DNA from: Parazoarcus communis SWub3 = DSM 12120
Lineage (GTDB): Bacteria > Pseudomonadota > Gammaproteobacteria > Burkholderiales > Rhodocyclaceae
Assembly (NCBI RefSeq): GCF_003226565.1
Contig: NZ_QKOE01000004.1
Coordinates: 62,001-126,000, forward strand
Length of the DNA stretch: 64,000 nucleotides
Direction: 5' to 3'
The translations under genes were made by a program, and so were the position numbers. Positions within the stretch are counted from its first letter, which is position 1. Each line of letters opens with the position of its first letter. Shown in pieces: positions 26,419-35,164 of the stretch. The notes below the pieces were generated by a model that searched no databases, was not told the DNA's origin, and was given only the letters and a program-made list of their open reading frames with translations.

Positions 26419-26495
26419 GACGTTTTGATTCCGGTTGTCGTGAGTTCATGTTAGCAAACGGAGGTGTGCGTCCGTGTGAGCGAACTCACGCCAGC

Positions 26496-27422
26496 TTAGC
26501 CAGATTCATGGAGAACGCTCCAGGGAGGCATGGGCTGAAACAGGTTTTCAAGTGCTTCCAGAAATACGCGCACCTTGGGTAGGCGGACGCGGCTGGGGGT
26601 GTAGCAGGCGTAAAGGTGGCGGCCGAAGACCGAGTCGAGGGTGTAGTCGTCCAGGACGGTGAGCAGCCGCCCGTCTGCCAGTGCCTCTCCGCAGACATAG
26701 GTGGGCAGGATGGCCAGGCCATGACCTTGCAGGACGGCCTCCAGGATGCAGTCGCTGTTATTGTGCTGAAAGCGGGCACGGACCGGGATGTCGGTTTCCT
26801 GACCGTCGCGGCTGCGTAGCCGCCAGATCCCTTGATCACGGGTCAGGTAGCTGAAGCACTGGTGATGGAGCAGGTCCTGAGGGGTCAGTGGCAGGCCCTG
26901 GCGTGCCACGTAGGCTGGTGCGCCGCAGATGACGCGCTCCAGGTCGCAGAGCTTGCGGGCGATGGCGTCTTCCGGTGGCGCCTTGGTCATGCGCAGGGCG
27001 AGGTCGATGTTGTCCTCGGAGAGATCGACCAGATCGTCGTTGAGGATCAGTTCGCACTCCAGTTCGGGGTGGCGGGCGACGATATCCGGCAGCAATGGTG
27101 CAATGTAGCGGCGTCCAAAGCCGACTGCAGCGCTGATGCGCAGGGTGCCGCGAGGTGCGTCGCCAAGGTTGCGCACGGCCAGTTCGGTACGCTGGACTTC
27201 CTCCAGCGCGCGTCGCGCATGCTGCAGAAAGATCTCGCCAGCCGGCGTCAGATGCAGTTTGCGGCTATTGCGCTCGATCAGGCGGGCACCGAAAACGCGC
27301 TCCAGCTCACCAACTTGCTTGCTGATCTGTGCCCGGGTGCAACCTAGCAGGCGCGCAGCCGCGGCCATGCTGCCGCATTCGACGACCCTTATGAAACTCT
27401 CCCAACTGCTTAACCAAGCCAT
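26496..27422 (-). CDS. LysR-family transcriptional regulator
   Basis: 308 aa. The winged helix (about residues 4-62) includes GSMAAAARLLGCTRAQISKQVGELERVFGARLIERN, and a periplasmic-binding-like effector domain follows. It is divergently placed 111 bp from an MFS transporter gene, the usual arrangement for a regulator of its neighbour. The effector is unknown. Confidence 0.88.
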   Translation of the reverse strand: MAWLSSWESFIRVVECGSMAAAARLLGCTRAQISKQVGELERVFGARLIERNSRKLHLTPAGEIFLQHARRALEEVQRTELAVRNLGDAPRGTLRISAAVGFGRRYIAPLLPDIVARHPELECELILNDDLVDLSEDNIDLALRMTKAPPEDAIARKLCDLERVICGAPAYVARQGLPLTPQDLLHHQCFSYLTRDQGIWRLRSRDGQETDIPVRARFQHNNSDCILEAVLQGHGLAILPTYVCGEALADGRLLTVLDDYTLDSVFGRHLYACYTPSRVRLPKVRVFLEALENLFQPMPPWSVLHESG

Positions 27423-27533
27423 ATGTCAATGATCCGTTGACGTGATGCATCGCATTATGGGCTTTTCGGTATCGGTTACGGCAACTATGCTCCAGTTCTC
27501 GATCCTGAATTGTCATATTTCCGGCAGACCCTC

Positions 27534-28748
27534 ATGTTTCATGTATTGCGCAGACCCGATGTCCTCTTCATCACCCTTGCTGCAGCCGGCCTGCTGGCGA
27601 TCACCATGGGGGTGCGTCAGTCCCAGGGTTTGTTCGTCAGTCCGCTGAACACCACCACCGGATTGGGCATTGCCACCATCAGCTTTGCGCTGGCGATCGG
27701 TCAGTTCGTCTGGGGCGCGGTACAACCGCTGGCCGGTATGGCTGCCGACCGCTACGGCCCCGGCGCGGTGCTGATTGCCGGCATTGTGTTGCTGGCGTTG
27801 GGTGGCGCGGTGACGCCCTTCATCGAGTCGGGTTTCGGGCTGATGTTTACGATGGGGCTGCTGATGGCGATGGGCTCGGGGGTTGCCAGCTTCTCGGTGC
27901 TGATGGGGGCGGCAGCACAGCGCCTGCCGCCGGAGGCACGCGGTGCGGCCTCGGGGGTGATCAACGCCGGGGGCTCATTCGGGCAGTTCGTGTTTGCGCC
28001 GATTGCACAAAAGCTGATCCAGACCCTGGGCTGGATGGGGGCGATGTGGTCGATGGCCGCGCTGACGCTGCTGGCCCTGCCACTGGTGCGCAAGGTGGCC
28101 GGGCCGAAAAAGGCGGCAGTCGTGCACCATGACGGAGACGGCGGGGTGATGCAGGCATTGCGCAATGCGGTCAAGGATCGCAGCTATCTGTTGCTGCATG
28201 CCGGCTTCTTCACCTGCGGTTTTCACATCGCGTTTCTGGTAACCCATCTGCCGGGCGAAGTGGATCTGTGCGGTCTGCCACCTTCGGTGGCAAGCTGGTC
28301 GCTGGCGATCATTGGCCTGGCCAACATCTTTGGCAGCCTGTACGCCGGATCCTGTGTCGGCAAGTACCGCAGCAAGCATGTGCTGGCAGCCATGTATGGC
28401 TCTCGCGCGGTGCTGATCGCCTTGTACCTGCTTGCACCAAAGACAGATCTGACCTTTTACCTGTTTGCTGCCGGCCTGGGGTTTACCTGGCTGGCAACCG
28501 TGCCTCCAACAGCGACCATTGTCGGCAAGCTGTTCGGCATTCGCTACCTGGCCACGCTGTTCGGCCTGACGCTGCTGTCACATCAGATCGGGGGGTTTCT
28601 GGGCGCCTGGCTCGGTGGTCTGGCGGTGACCGCACACGGTGATTTCACCTGGATGTGGTACGCAGACATGGCGCTGGCACTGTTCGCAGCGGTGGTGAAT
28701 CTACCCATCCGCGAGGCGCCCGTGGTGCCGGCAAGGGCGGCTGCCTGA
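27534..28748 (+). CDS. MFS transporter
   Basis: 404 aa from the ATG at 27534; a TTG at 27510 is an alternative, and neither has a strong ribosome site. Twelve predicted helices, with GQFVWGAVQPLAGMAADRYGP after helix 2 and FFTCGFHIAFLVTHLP in helix 7. It resembles monocarboxylate/oxalate-formate-type MFS members. The divergent LysR gene probably controls it. Substrate not known. Confidence 0.82.
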   Translation: MFHVLRRPDVLFITLAAAGLLAITMGVRQSQGLFVSPLNTTTGLGIATISFALAIGQFVWGAVQPLAGMAADRYGPGAVLIAGIVLLALGGAVTPFIESGFGLMFTMGLLMAMGSGVASFSVLMGAAAQRLPPEARGAASGVINAGGSFGQFVFAPIAQKLIQTLGWMGAMWSMAALTLLALPLVRKVAGPKKAAVVHHDGDGGVMQALRNAVKDRSYLLLHAGFFTCGFHIAFLVTHLPGEVDLCGLPPSVASWSLAIIGLANIFGSLYAGSCVGKYRSKHVLAAMYGSRAVLIALYLLAPKTDLTFYLFAAGLGFTWLATVPPTATIVGKLFGIRYLATLFGLTLLSHQIGGFLGAWLGGLAVTAHGDFTWMWYADMALALFAAVVNLPIREAPVVPARAAA

Positions 28749-28801
28749 GGTGTGACCGGGGGAACGAGCTGGCTTGCCGCTTGCCCGGCCGGGCTGACGT
28801 T

Positions 28802-28951
28802 TCAGCGATGAGCCAGCGTGCCGGCGGTGGACGTGCGATGCGTGATTCTGGCGCTGATCCAGCGCCACAGGCGGAAGGCGGTCGTTCTGATATAGCGGGC
28901 GCGTAGCGCATGAGCTTCGCGCAGGATTTCGTTTTCGGACAGCTGATTCAT
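28802..28951 (-). CDS. Small basic protein (49 aa) with its own regulated promoter
   Basis: 49 aa, MNQLSENEILREAHALRARY..., rich in Arg, with a central aromatic stretch AFRLWRWISAR that could form an amphipathic helix. CAGGAG lies 9 nt ahead of the ATG. The promoter at 29018-29046 is near-identical to that of the small gene at 30064-30243. It is divergent from the LysR gene. I do not recognise it with confidence; it faintly resembles short YjiS/RSP_7527-like proteins of proteobacteria. Confidence 0.6.
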   Translation of the reverse strand: MNQLSENEILREAHALRARYIRTTAFRLWRWISARITHRTSTAGTLAHR

Positions 28952-29017
28952 TTGGTGACTCCTGGCTGCGGGTGGCATATGTTTGGAGATGTGCACCCAT
29001 TCTGTGGATGTAGTGCT

Positions 29018-29046
29018 ACTGTAACGGGCATGTTGCAATGCAACAA
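29018..29046 (-). promoter_or_regulatory. Promoter/operator A of the 49-aa gene, with 15-bp palindrome
   Basis: The minus strand has TTGTTG (29041-29046), a 17-bp spacer and TACAGT (29018-29023). The palindrome TGTTGCAATGCAACA (29031-29045) covers the -35 and spacer, so a bound protein would block or reposition polymerase. It lies 43 bp upstream of the LysR start and probably controls both genes. Confidence 0.7.
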
Positions 29047-29087
29047 ACGACGTTTTGTCACCTGTCAGATAAGAATTACTCATCCAT

Positions 29088-30053
29088 ATGTCGGTTCATC
29101 TGCCTCCGCTCAATGCACTCCGGGCCTTCGAAGCCGCCGCGCGTCATCTGAGCTTCAAGCGTGCGGCCGAAGAGCTGTCGGTGACGCCAACGGCGATCAG
29201 CCACCAGATCCGTGGTCTGGAGGGACATCTCGGCGTGAGCCTGTTTCATCGTCTGCCGCGCGCGCTTGAACTGACCGCCGAGGGCGAGGCGATGTTGCCC
29301 AAGCTGCGCGAGGGCATGGACTGCTTCAAGTCGGCAGTGGCTGCAGTGCGCAGCCTGGGGCCGGCACGCAGGCTGGCGGTGGTGGCACCGCCGTCCTTTG
29401 CTTCGCACTGGCTGCTGCCGCGGTTGCAGGCGTTCTCCAGCCAACATCCCCATATCGAGTTGCTGCTCTCGGGTTCGCTGCGCACCATCGACGGCAGTAC
29501 CCTGGGAGCCGGGGTGGGAGAGGACAGGCATGCGTCGGCCGACATGCCCGAGATCTGGGTCCGCTACGGTACCGGCAAGTATCCCGGCCACCGCGTGGAG
29601 TTGCTGTTTACGCCGGATTTCACCCCGATGTGCAGCCCGGCCTTGCTGCGGGCCAAGCTCCCCCTGCGTGAACCTGCACACCTGCGTTATCACACCCTGA
29701 TTCACGACCACACGATCCAGAATGTGCGTGAGCGCCCGAGTTGGGCGGAGTGGTTGCGCCTGGCTGGCGTGAGCGGAGTGGATGCAGCAGCGGGGCCCTA
29801 TTTTGCGCATTCGGGTCTGGCCATCACCGCTGCGCTCGACGGCCTTGGGGTGGCCTTGCTGTCACGACCGCTGGTGTCGTCCGAGGTCGCTGCAGGGCGG
29901 TTGGTGGCGCCGTTCGAACGGTCGATCACCCACCACTACGCCTACTATCTGGTGACGCCCGAGACCGTTGCCGATCGACCGGAAGTCGCCGCATTCCGCG
30001 CCTGGATGCTGGAGCAAGCGGCTGCCAGTGTCTGTCCGGCAGCACCAGCCTGA
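29088..30053 (+). CDS. LysR-family regulator, GcvA-like
   Basis: 321 aa. The N-terminal segment LPPLNALRAFEAAARHLSFKRAAEELSVTPTAISHQIRGLEGHLGV is typical of the GcvA/AmpR branch of LysR regulators; the effector domain follows (about residues 90-300). Small genes flank it on both sides, each under nearly the same promoter-operator (29018-29046, 30287-30315), making this gene the likely regulator of both. Target and effector are not known. Confidence 0.88.
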   Translation: MSVHLPPLNALRAFEAAARHLSFKRAAEELSVTPTAISHQIRGLEGHLGVSLFHRLPRALELTAEGEAMLPKLREGMDCFKSAVAAVRSLGPARRLAVVAPPSFASHWLLPRLQAFSSQHPHIELLLSGSLRTIDGSTLGAGVGEDRHASADMPEIWVRYGTGKYPGHRVELLFTPDFTPMCSPALLRAKLPLREPAHLRYHTLIHDHTIQNVRERPSWAEWLRLAGVSGVDAAAGPYFAHSGLAITAALDGLGVALLSRPLVSSEVAAGRLVAPFERSITHHYAYYLVTPETVADRPEVAAFRAWMLEQAAASVCPAAPA

Positions 30054-30063
30054 TGACGCTGGC

Positions 30064-30243
30064 TCAGTTATGTGCGGCGTGGCCGTGGCCGGCACGGACG
30101 CCGTCGCGCACGCTCTTGCCCAGGCTGGCCAGCCACTTGACGGTGGCCTGAAGTGCGCTGACCAGCAAGGGGCCGGTTTCCTGGCTGCGACGCTGACGGG
30201 CGTTTTCGATCACGGTTTCGATCTGTTCTCGATTCTGTTCCAT
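30064..30243 (-). CDS. Small hydrophilic protein (59 aa) sharing the operator of its neighbour
   Basis: 59 aa from the ATG at 30243 with GAGGAA upstream. It begins MEQNREQIETVIENARQRRS, is helical in appearance and ends in a His-rich tail (GHGHAAHN) that could bind metal. It is convergent with the LysR gene (10 bp apart) and has promoter B. It is not recognisably homologous to the 49-aa protein. No function assigned. Confidence 0.6.
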   Translation of the reverse strand: MEQNREQIETVIENARQRRSQETGPLLVSALQATVKWLASLGKSVRDGVRAGHGHAAHN

Positions 30244-30286
30244 GGTGCGCTTCCTCGCGTTGTCCCCGTGCATCGGGGGTGTTGTT

Positions 30287-30315
30287 ACTGTAGCGAGGAT
30301 GCTGCAATGCAACAA
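30287..30315 (-). promoter_or_regulatory. Promoter/operator B of the 59-aa gene
   Basis: The minus strand has TTGTTG (30310-30315), a 17-bp spacer and TACAGT (30287-30292), the same hexamers and spacing as promoter A. The palindrome is kept in its core TGCAATGCA (30303-30311) with one mismatch outside. Similarity to site A extends over about 37 bp and ends at the -35 side within ACAAACGA. Confidence 0.7.
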
Positions 30316-30384
30316 ACGATCAAATATCATCTGATGGGTGAGTAAATCTCACTCGTCGATGACTGCGGCGTCAAGCTTGCTCGG

Positions 30385-33300
30385 TCAGGCAGTACGCGAT
30401 GACGTTGAGGGCGTGATACCGGGCTCACGACGCAATTCCCATTGCTTCACGAGGGCATAAAGTGCAGGAATCACTGCCAGGGTCAGGATGGTTGATGAGA
30501 GCATGCCGCCGACCATGGGTGCTGCGATGCGGCTCATGACCTCGCTGCCGGTTCCGGTGCTCCACATGATGGGCAGCAGGCCCGCCATGATGGTGACCAC
30601 AGTCATCATTTTCGGGCGTACACGCTCGACCGCACCCTCCATGACCGCCTCGTACAGCTCACCGGTCGTCGGCGAGCGGCCTGCTTGAGCGCACCGGGCC
30701 CTGACCGCTGCCCACGCGTGATCGAGATAGATCAACATGATGACTCCGGTCTCTGCCGCGACACCCGCCAGTGCGATGAAACCGACTGCCACGGCCACGC
30801 TCATCTGATAGTCCAGCCACCACATCAGCCAGATACCGCCGATCAGTGCGAAAGGCACCGACAACATGACGATCAGTGTTTCGGGCAGACGCCGGAAGTT
30901 GAGGTAAAGGAGTACGAAGATCAGCGCCAGCGTGAGGGGTAGCACGATTTGTAGTCTCTCGCGGGCGCGCTCCATGTTTTCGAACTGACCGCTCCATGTC
31001 GTGTAGTAGCCCGGCGGGAAGCGCACTTCCCCAGCCACGGCCGCCTGTGCGGCACGCACGAAGCGGCCGATGTCGGGTTCGCGGGTGTCGACATAGACGT
31101 AGGCGGCGAGCAGGGCGTTTTCGGTGCGGATGGCGGGGGCACCGCGCTGCAGGCTGATGTTGGTGAGCTGGCCCAGCGGAATCGCGCCGCTGGTGGTGGG
31201 CACATAGACTTCGCTCGCGATGCGCTGGGGATCCTCGCGCAAGCCACGCGGATAGCGCACGGTGACGTTATAGCGTTCCAGACCCTCTACCGTTGTGGTC
31301 ACCCGGTCACCGCCGAGCGCGGTGGCGACCACATCCAGTACCTGATCCACGGAAAGCCCATAGCGTGCGAGCTGGTCACGGCGCGGCTCGATGTCGAGGT
31401 AGTAGCCCCCGGCAACGCGTTCGGCGTAGGCGCTGGAGGTGCCGGGAACAGCGCGCACCACGGATTCCACGTCCTTGGCGACTTTCTCGAGGGTTTCCAG
31501 GTCCTTACCGAACACCTTGACACCGACCGGGGTGCGGATGCCGGTGGACAGCATGTCGATGCGTGCCTTGATCGGCATGGTCCAGGAGTTGGCCAGACCA
31601 GGAAACTTGAGCGCCGCATCCATTTCGGCGATCAGCGCGTCGACCGTCAGTCCGGGGCGCCACTCGGATCGTGGCTTGAGGTTGATCACCGTCTCGAACA
31701 TCTCCAGGGGAGCTGGGTCGGTGGCGGTGTTTGCCCGGCCGGCCTTGCCATAAACGGATTCCACTTCGGGAAAGGTCTTGATGATGCGATTGGTCGTGGC
31801 GAGCAGACGCCCCGCTTCGGTCACCGACATGCCCGGTAGTGCAGCTGGCATGTAAAAAATGGCGCCCTCGTCGAGTGTGGGCATGAACTCCGACCCGATC
31901 TGACGCGCCGGGATGATCGTAAGAACAAGGGCAACCAGCGCCAGCAATATGGTCATCAGCTTGTGCTGCATCACGCCGCGGATCAAGGGCCGGTAAGCCT
32001 GCATCAGCGCGCGGTTCACCGGGTTGCGGTTTTCCGGAACGATGCGACCGCGCACGAAGAAGAGCATCAGCACCGGGATCAGCGTGACCGACAGCATGGC
32101 CGCCCCTGCCATCGCGAAGGTTTTGGTGTAGGCCAGCGGGGAAAACAGCCTGCCCTCCTGGCCTTCCAGCGTAAACACCGGCAGAAAGGACACCATGATG
32201 ATCAGCAGCGAAAAGAACAGGGCGGGTCCGACTTCCTTGCAGGCGTGGATCAGCGTGTCCCGGCGCTGGGCGGCGCTGGCGTCGGCAGGCAGGCGTTCGA
32301 GACGCTTGTGCGCGTTCTCGACCATGACGATGCCGGCATCGACCATGGTGCCGATCGCGATGGCGATGCCGCCCAGGCTCATGATGTTCGACCCCAGATC
32401 CATCGCACGCATGGCGATGAAGGCGATCAGGATGCCCAGCGGCAGGGTCACCACGGCCACCAGGGCGCTACGCACGTGGAGCAGGAAGATCGCACAGACG
32501 ACCGCGACGATCAGACTTTCCTCGAGCAGGGTCCATTTCAGGTTGTCGATCGCTCGTTCGATCAGTGTCGAGCGGTCGTATACCGGCACGATCTCGGCCC
32601 CCTCGGGCAAACCAGGCGTGATCTCGGCAATCTTGTCCTTGATCCCGGCGATCACGTCGAGCGCGTTCTGGCCGAAGCGTGCCATGACGATACCGGAGGC
32701 GACTTCTCCTTCGCCATTGAGCTCGGCAATGCCGCGGCGTTCGGCAGGCACCAGTTCGACCCGTCCGATGTCGGCGATGCGTACGGGTGTCCCGTTCGTA
32801 CTTCTCAGCACCAGGTCGCCAATGTCGGCCGCGCTGCGCAGATAACCCCGACCGCGCACCATGAACTCGCGTTCCGCCATTTCGACGACCCGTCCGCCGA
32901 CATCGCGGTTAGCCTCTCGAATCGCCTTGCCGACCTCGTCAAGCCCGATGCCGTAGCCCGCCAGGCGACGCGGATCGACGGTGACCTGGTACTCGCGGAC
33001 GAAGCCTCCAATGCTGGCGACTTCGGACACGCCCTCGGCCTGAGTCAGCTGGTAGCGCACGAACCAGTCCTGCAGGCTACGGGTGTCGGCAAGTGACATT
33101 CCTTGGCCGGTGATCGCGTATTGGAAGACCCAGCCGACGCCAGTGGCGTCCGGACCGATCTGTGGTGCCACCCCGGCAGGCAGGCGCCCGGCGGCGGTGC
33201 TGAGGTACTCGAGCACACGCGAGCGTGCCCAGTAGATATCGGTGCCGTCCTCGAAAATCACATAGACATAGGACGCACCGAACATCGAGAAGCCGCGGAC

Positions 33301-33543
33301 TACCTTGGCTCGTGGCACGGCCAGCATCGATGTGGTGAGCGGATAGGTGACCTGATCCTCGACGACTTGCGGCGCCTGGCCGGGATAGTCGGTATAGACA
33401 ATCACCTGCACATCGGAAAGATCGGGCAGGGCGTCCAGCGGCGTATGCTTGACCGCGTATAGCCCCCCGCCGATCAGGAACAAGGTTCCCAGTACCACGA
33501 GAAAGACGTTGCGCGCAGACCAGTCGATGATGCGACCCAGCAT
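30385..33543 (-). CDS. cusA: Heavy-metal efflux RND pump, CusA family (copper/silver)
   Basis: 1052 aa from the ATG at 33543 (GGAGG upstream), the family length; a longer in-frame reading overlaps cusB. Twelve membrane helices and two large periplasmic loops. CusA-specific features are APLEMFETVINLKP (M615) and RIDMLSTGIRTPVG (M664), where two of the copper-coordinating methionines of CusA lie, plus the proton-relay region in GIAIAIGTMVDAGIVMVEN. It begins 1 bp after cusB. With CusB and CusC it forms the trans-envelope Cu(I)/Ag(I) exporter. It is the last gene of the copper operon. Confidence 0.93.
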   Translation of the reverse strand: MLGRIIDWSARNVFLVVLGTLFLIGGGLYAVKHTPLDALPDLSDVQVIVYTDYPGQAPQVVEDQVTYPLTTSMLAVPRAKVVRGFSMFGASYVYVIFEDGTDIYWARSRVLEYLSTAAGRLPAGVAPQIGPDATGVGWVFQYAITGQGMSLADTRSLQDWFVRYQLTQAEGVSEVASIGGFVREYQVTVDPRRLAGYGIGLDEVGKAIREANRDVGGRVVEMAEREFMVRGRGYLRSAADIGDLVLRSTNGTPVRIADIGRVELVPAERRGIAELNGEGEVASGIVMARFGQNALDVIAGIKDKIAEITPGLPEGAEIVPVYDRSTLIERAIDNLKWTLLEESLIVAVVCAIFLLHVRSALVAVVTLPLGILIAFIAMRAMDLGSNIMSLGGIAIAIGTMVDAGIVMVENAHKRLERLPADASAAQRRDTLIHACKEVGPALFFSLLIIMVSFLPVFTLEGQEGRLFSPLAYTKTFAMAGAAMLSVTLIPVLMLFFVRGRIVPENRNPVNRALMQAYRPLIRGVMQHKLMTILLALVALVLTIIPARQIGSEFMPTLDEGAIFYMPAALPGMSVTEAGRLLATTNRIIKTFPEVESVYGKAGRANTATDPAPLEMFETVINLKPRSEWRPGLTVDALIAEMDAALKFPGLANSWTMPIKARIDMLSTGIRTPVGVKVFGKDLETLEKVAKDVESVVRAVPGTSSAYAERVAGGYYLDIEPRRDQLARYGLSVDQVLDVVATALGGDRVTTTVEGLERYNVTVRYPRGLREDPQRIASEVYVPTTSGAIPLGQLTNISLQRGAPAIRTENALLAAYVYVDTREPDIGRFVRAAQAAVAGEVRFPPGYYTTWSGQFENMERARERLQIVLPLTLALIFVLLYLNFRRLPETLIVMLSVPFALIGGIWLMWWLDYQMSVAVAVGFIALAGVAAETGVIMLIYLDHAWAAVRARCAQAGRSPTTGELYEAVMEGAVERVRPKMMTVVTIMAGLLPIMWSTGTGSEVMSRIAAPMVGGMLSSTILTLAVIPALYALVKQWELRREPGITPSTSSRTA

Positions 33544-33544
33544 C

Positions 33545-35164
33545 TCAGTGGCCTCCGTGCGCGTCGGGACGTGGGCTGGCTGGTGGGGGCGTCCTGTCAG
33601 GACTTGAGGCGGCGCGTGCTGGTAGCGCGTCGGCGCTGGTCTCCCTCGCCTCGATACGGGTGACGATGTATTCACCCGGTTCACCCGCCTGGAACGTGAA
33701 ATGGATTTTGCTTCCCGGTGCGAATCCGGCTGCGACCTCCGGAGCCGCGAGCCTGAACTCCATGGTCATTTCCGGCCATTGCAGCTCGGGGATGGCTTCG
33801 TGGGCCAGGGTGACGGTGCCGGCAGCTTCATCGTAGGCGTCGAATGTGCCGCGGGTACGATAGGTCGGTGAGGGCGCCGCTTCGGCGGAGACCAGGTTTG
33901 CCAGGGCGGCGCGCAGACTGCTCTCCGAATCAATCAGGAAGTTGGCGGAGACCACCACGCGATCGCCAGCCTCGAGTCCCTCGAGTATCTCGACGTCGTT
34001 TCTGCCGCGCTGACCCAACTTGACCGCTTGTGGCTTGAACCGACCCTCATCAAGCGCGAGCAGCACGACTTGACGATCACCGTCATCGATCACCGCCGAA
34101 CCCGGCACCAGCAGGCGTGCTCTGGCTGGGCCGGTGTCCAGTTCGACGTGGGCGAACATGCCGGGGCGCAGGGCGCCGTCCCGGTTGTCCAGCTCCAGGC
34201 GCAATGCGGTGCTGCGGCTTGTGATGCTGACGGTGGGATAGAGATACGCAACTTTGGCGGTGAAATGGCGACCTGGAAAGGCATCGACGGAGACGCTTGC
34301 CGACTGCCCGACATGGACGCGGCCAAGGTCCTGCTCGAAGATGTCGGCAATGACCCATACGGTAGAGAGATCGGCAATGCGGTAAAGCGCGTCACCTGGC
34401 ATGAAACGCGAGCCCTGCACGATGTTCTTTTCCAGCACGAAGCCGTTCGCCGGGGCGTGGAAGGTCTGGCGCGCGGGGGCGGCGTCTCCGCTGCTGTTGC
34501 GTGGAGCGGGAGCTTCCCAGTTGCGCAGGCGTTCTCGTGCGGCATCTGCCAGCCGTGCCGCCGCATCTGCAGTCATGGGATCGCCAGCCGTACCATTTGC
34601 CGAACTGTCGCGGCGCAGGCGCTCGGCAATGCGCAGGTCCTCGTTTGCGGATTGCAATTCGGGGCTGTAAGTGGTGAACAGTGCTTGTCCCCGGCGCACT
34701 GGATCGCCTACTGCATTCACATGGAGGCGCTCGACCCAGCCTTCGAAACGGGGTGCAACATCGACAACCGAGCGTTCGTTGAGCTCGATACGCCCGACTG
34801 CGCGTAGCGGGGCGTCGAGCGGGCCTTGTTCGGCGATAGCAGTCTTGACGCCCAGCAACTGCACTCGCGCTGGACTGACGCTGACCACGCCACGATCATC
34901 TGGCGTATCGTCGGCATAGACCGGGATGTAGTCCATGCCCATTGAGTCTTTCTTGGGTATCGGCGAAGTGTCGGGCAAGCCCATGGGATTCCGATAGTAA
35001 AGGACAGGGCGTTCGTCCTGTGACGCCGCTGTGCCCGTTGGCAGTGTGCTGCCGAGACTTCCCGAGACCGGCTCGTGGCGCTGGCCGGATCCGATCCAGT
35101 AGCCACTGGCGACCGCCAGGATCAGCGCTATCGCTGCGATGAAGTGCCTTACCGGGGGTTTCAC
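33545..35164 (-). CDS. cusB: Efflux adaptor CusB with fused CusF-like copper-binding domain
   Basis: 539 aa from a GTG overlapping cusC. After a membrane anchor (about 9-26) comes a heavy-metal-binding segment (YYRNPMGLPDTSPIPKKDSMGMDYIPVY), then barrel-sandwich and helical hairpin adaptor domains. At the C-terminus (about residues 430-510) is a full CusF-type domain with the metal motif in LQWPEMTMEF, so the chaperone is fused to the adaptor. It links CusA and CusC in the periplasm. The operon also carries a separate cusF. Confidence 0.92.
   Translation of the reverse strand: MKPPVRHFIAAIALILAVASGYWIGSGQRHEPVSGSLGSTLPTGTAASQDERPVLYYRNPMGLPDTSPIPKKDSMGMDYIPVYADDTPDDRGVVSVSPARVQLLGVKTAIAEQGPLDAPLRAVGRIELNERSVVDVAPRFEGWVERLHVNAVGDPVRRGQALFTTYSPELQSANEDLRIAERLRRDSSANGTAGDPMTADAAARLADAARERLRNWEAPAPRNSSGDAAPARQTFHAPANGFVLEKNIVQGSRFMPGDALYRIADLSTVWVIADIFEQDLGRVHVGQSASVSVDAFPGRHFTAKVAYLYPTVSITSRSTALRLELDNRDGALRPGMFAHVELDTGPARARLLVPGSAVIDDGDRQVVLLALDEGRFKPQAVKLGQRGRNDVEILEGLEAGDRVVVSANFLIDSESSLRAALANLVSAEAAPSPTYRTRGTFDAYDEAAGTVTLAHEAIPELQWPEMTMEFRLAAPEVAAGFAPGSKIHFTFQAGEPGEYIVTRIEARETSADALPARAASSPDRTPPPASPRPDAHGGH

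Noticed and set aside
33544-33684. N-terminal extension of CusA by 47 residues
   Set aside because: It overlaps the end of cusB, lacks homology, and the ATG at 33543 has a good ribosome site and family length.
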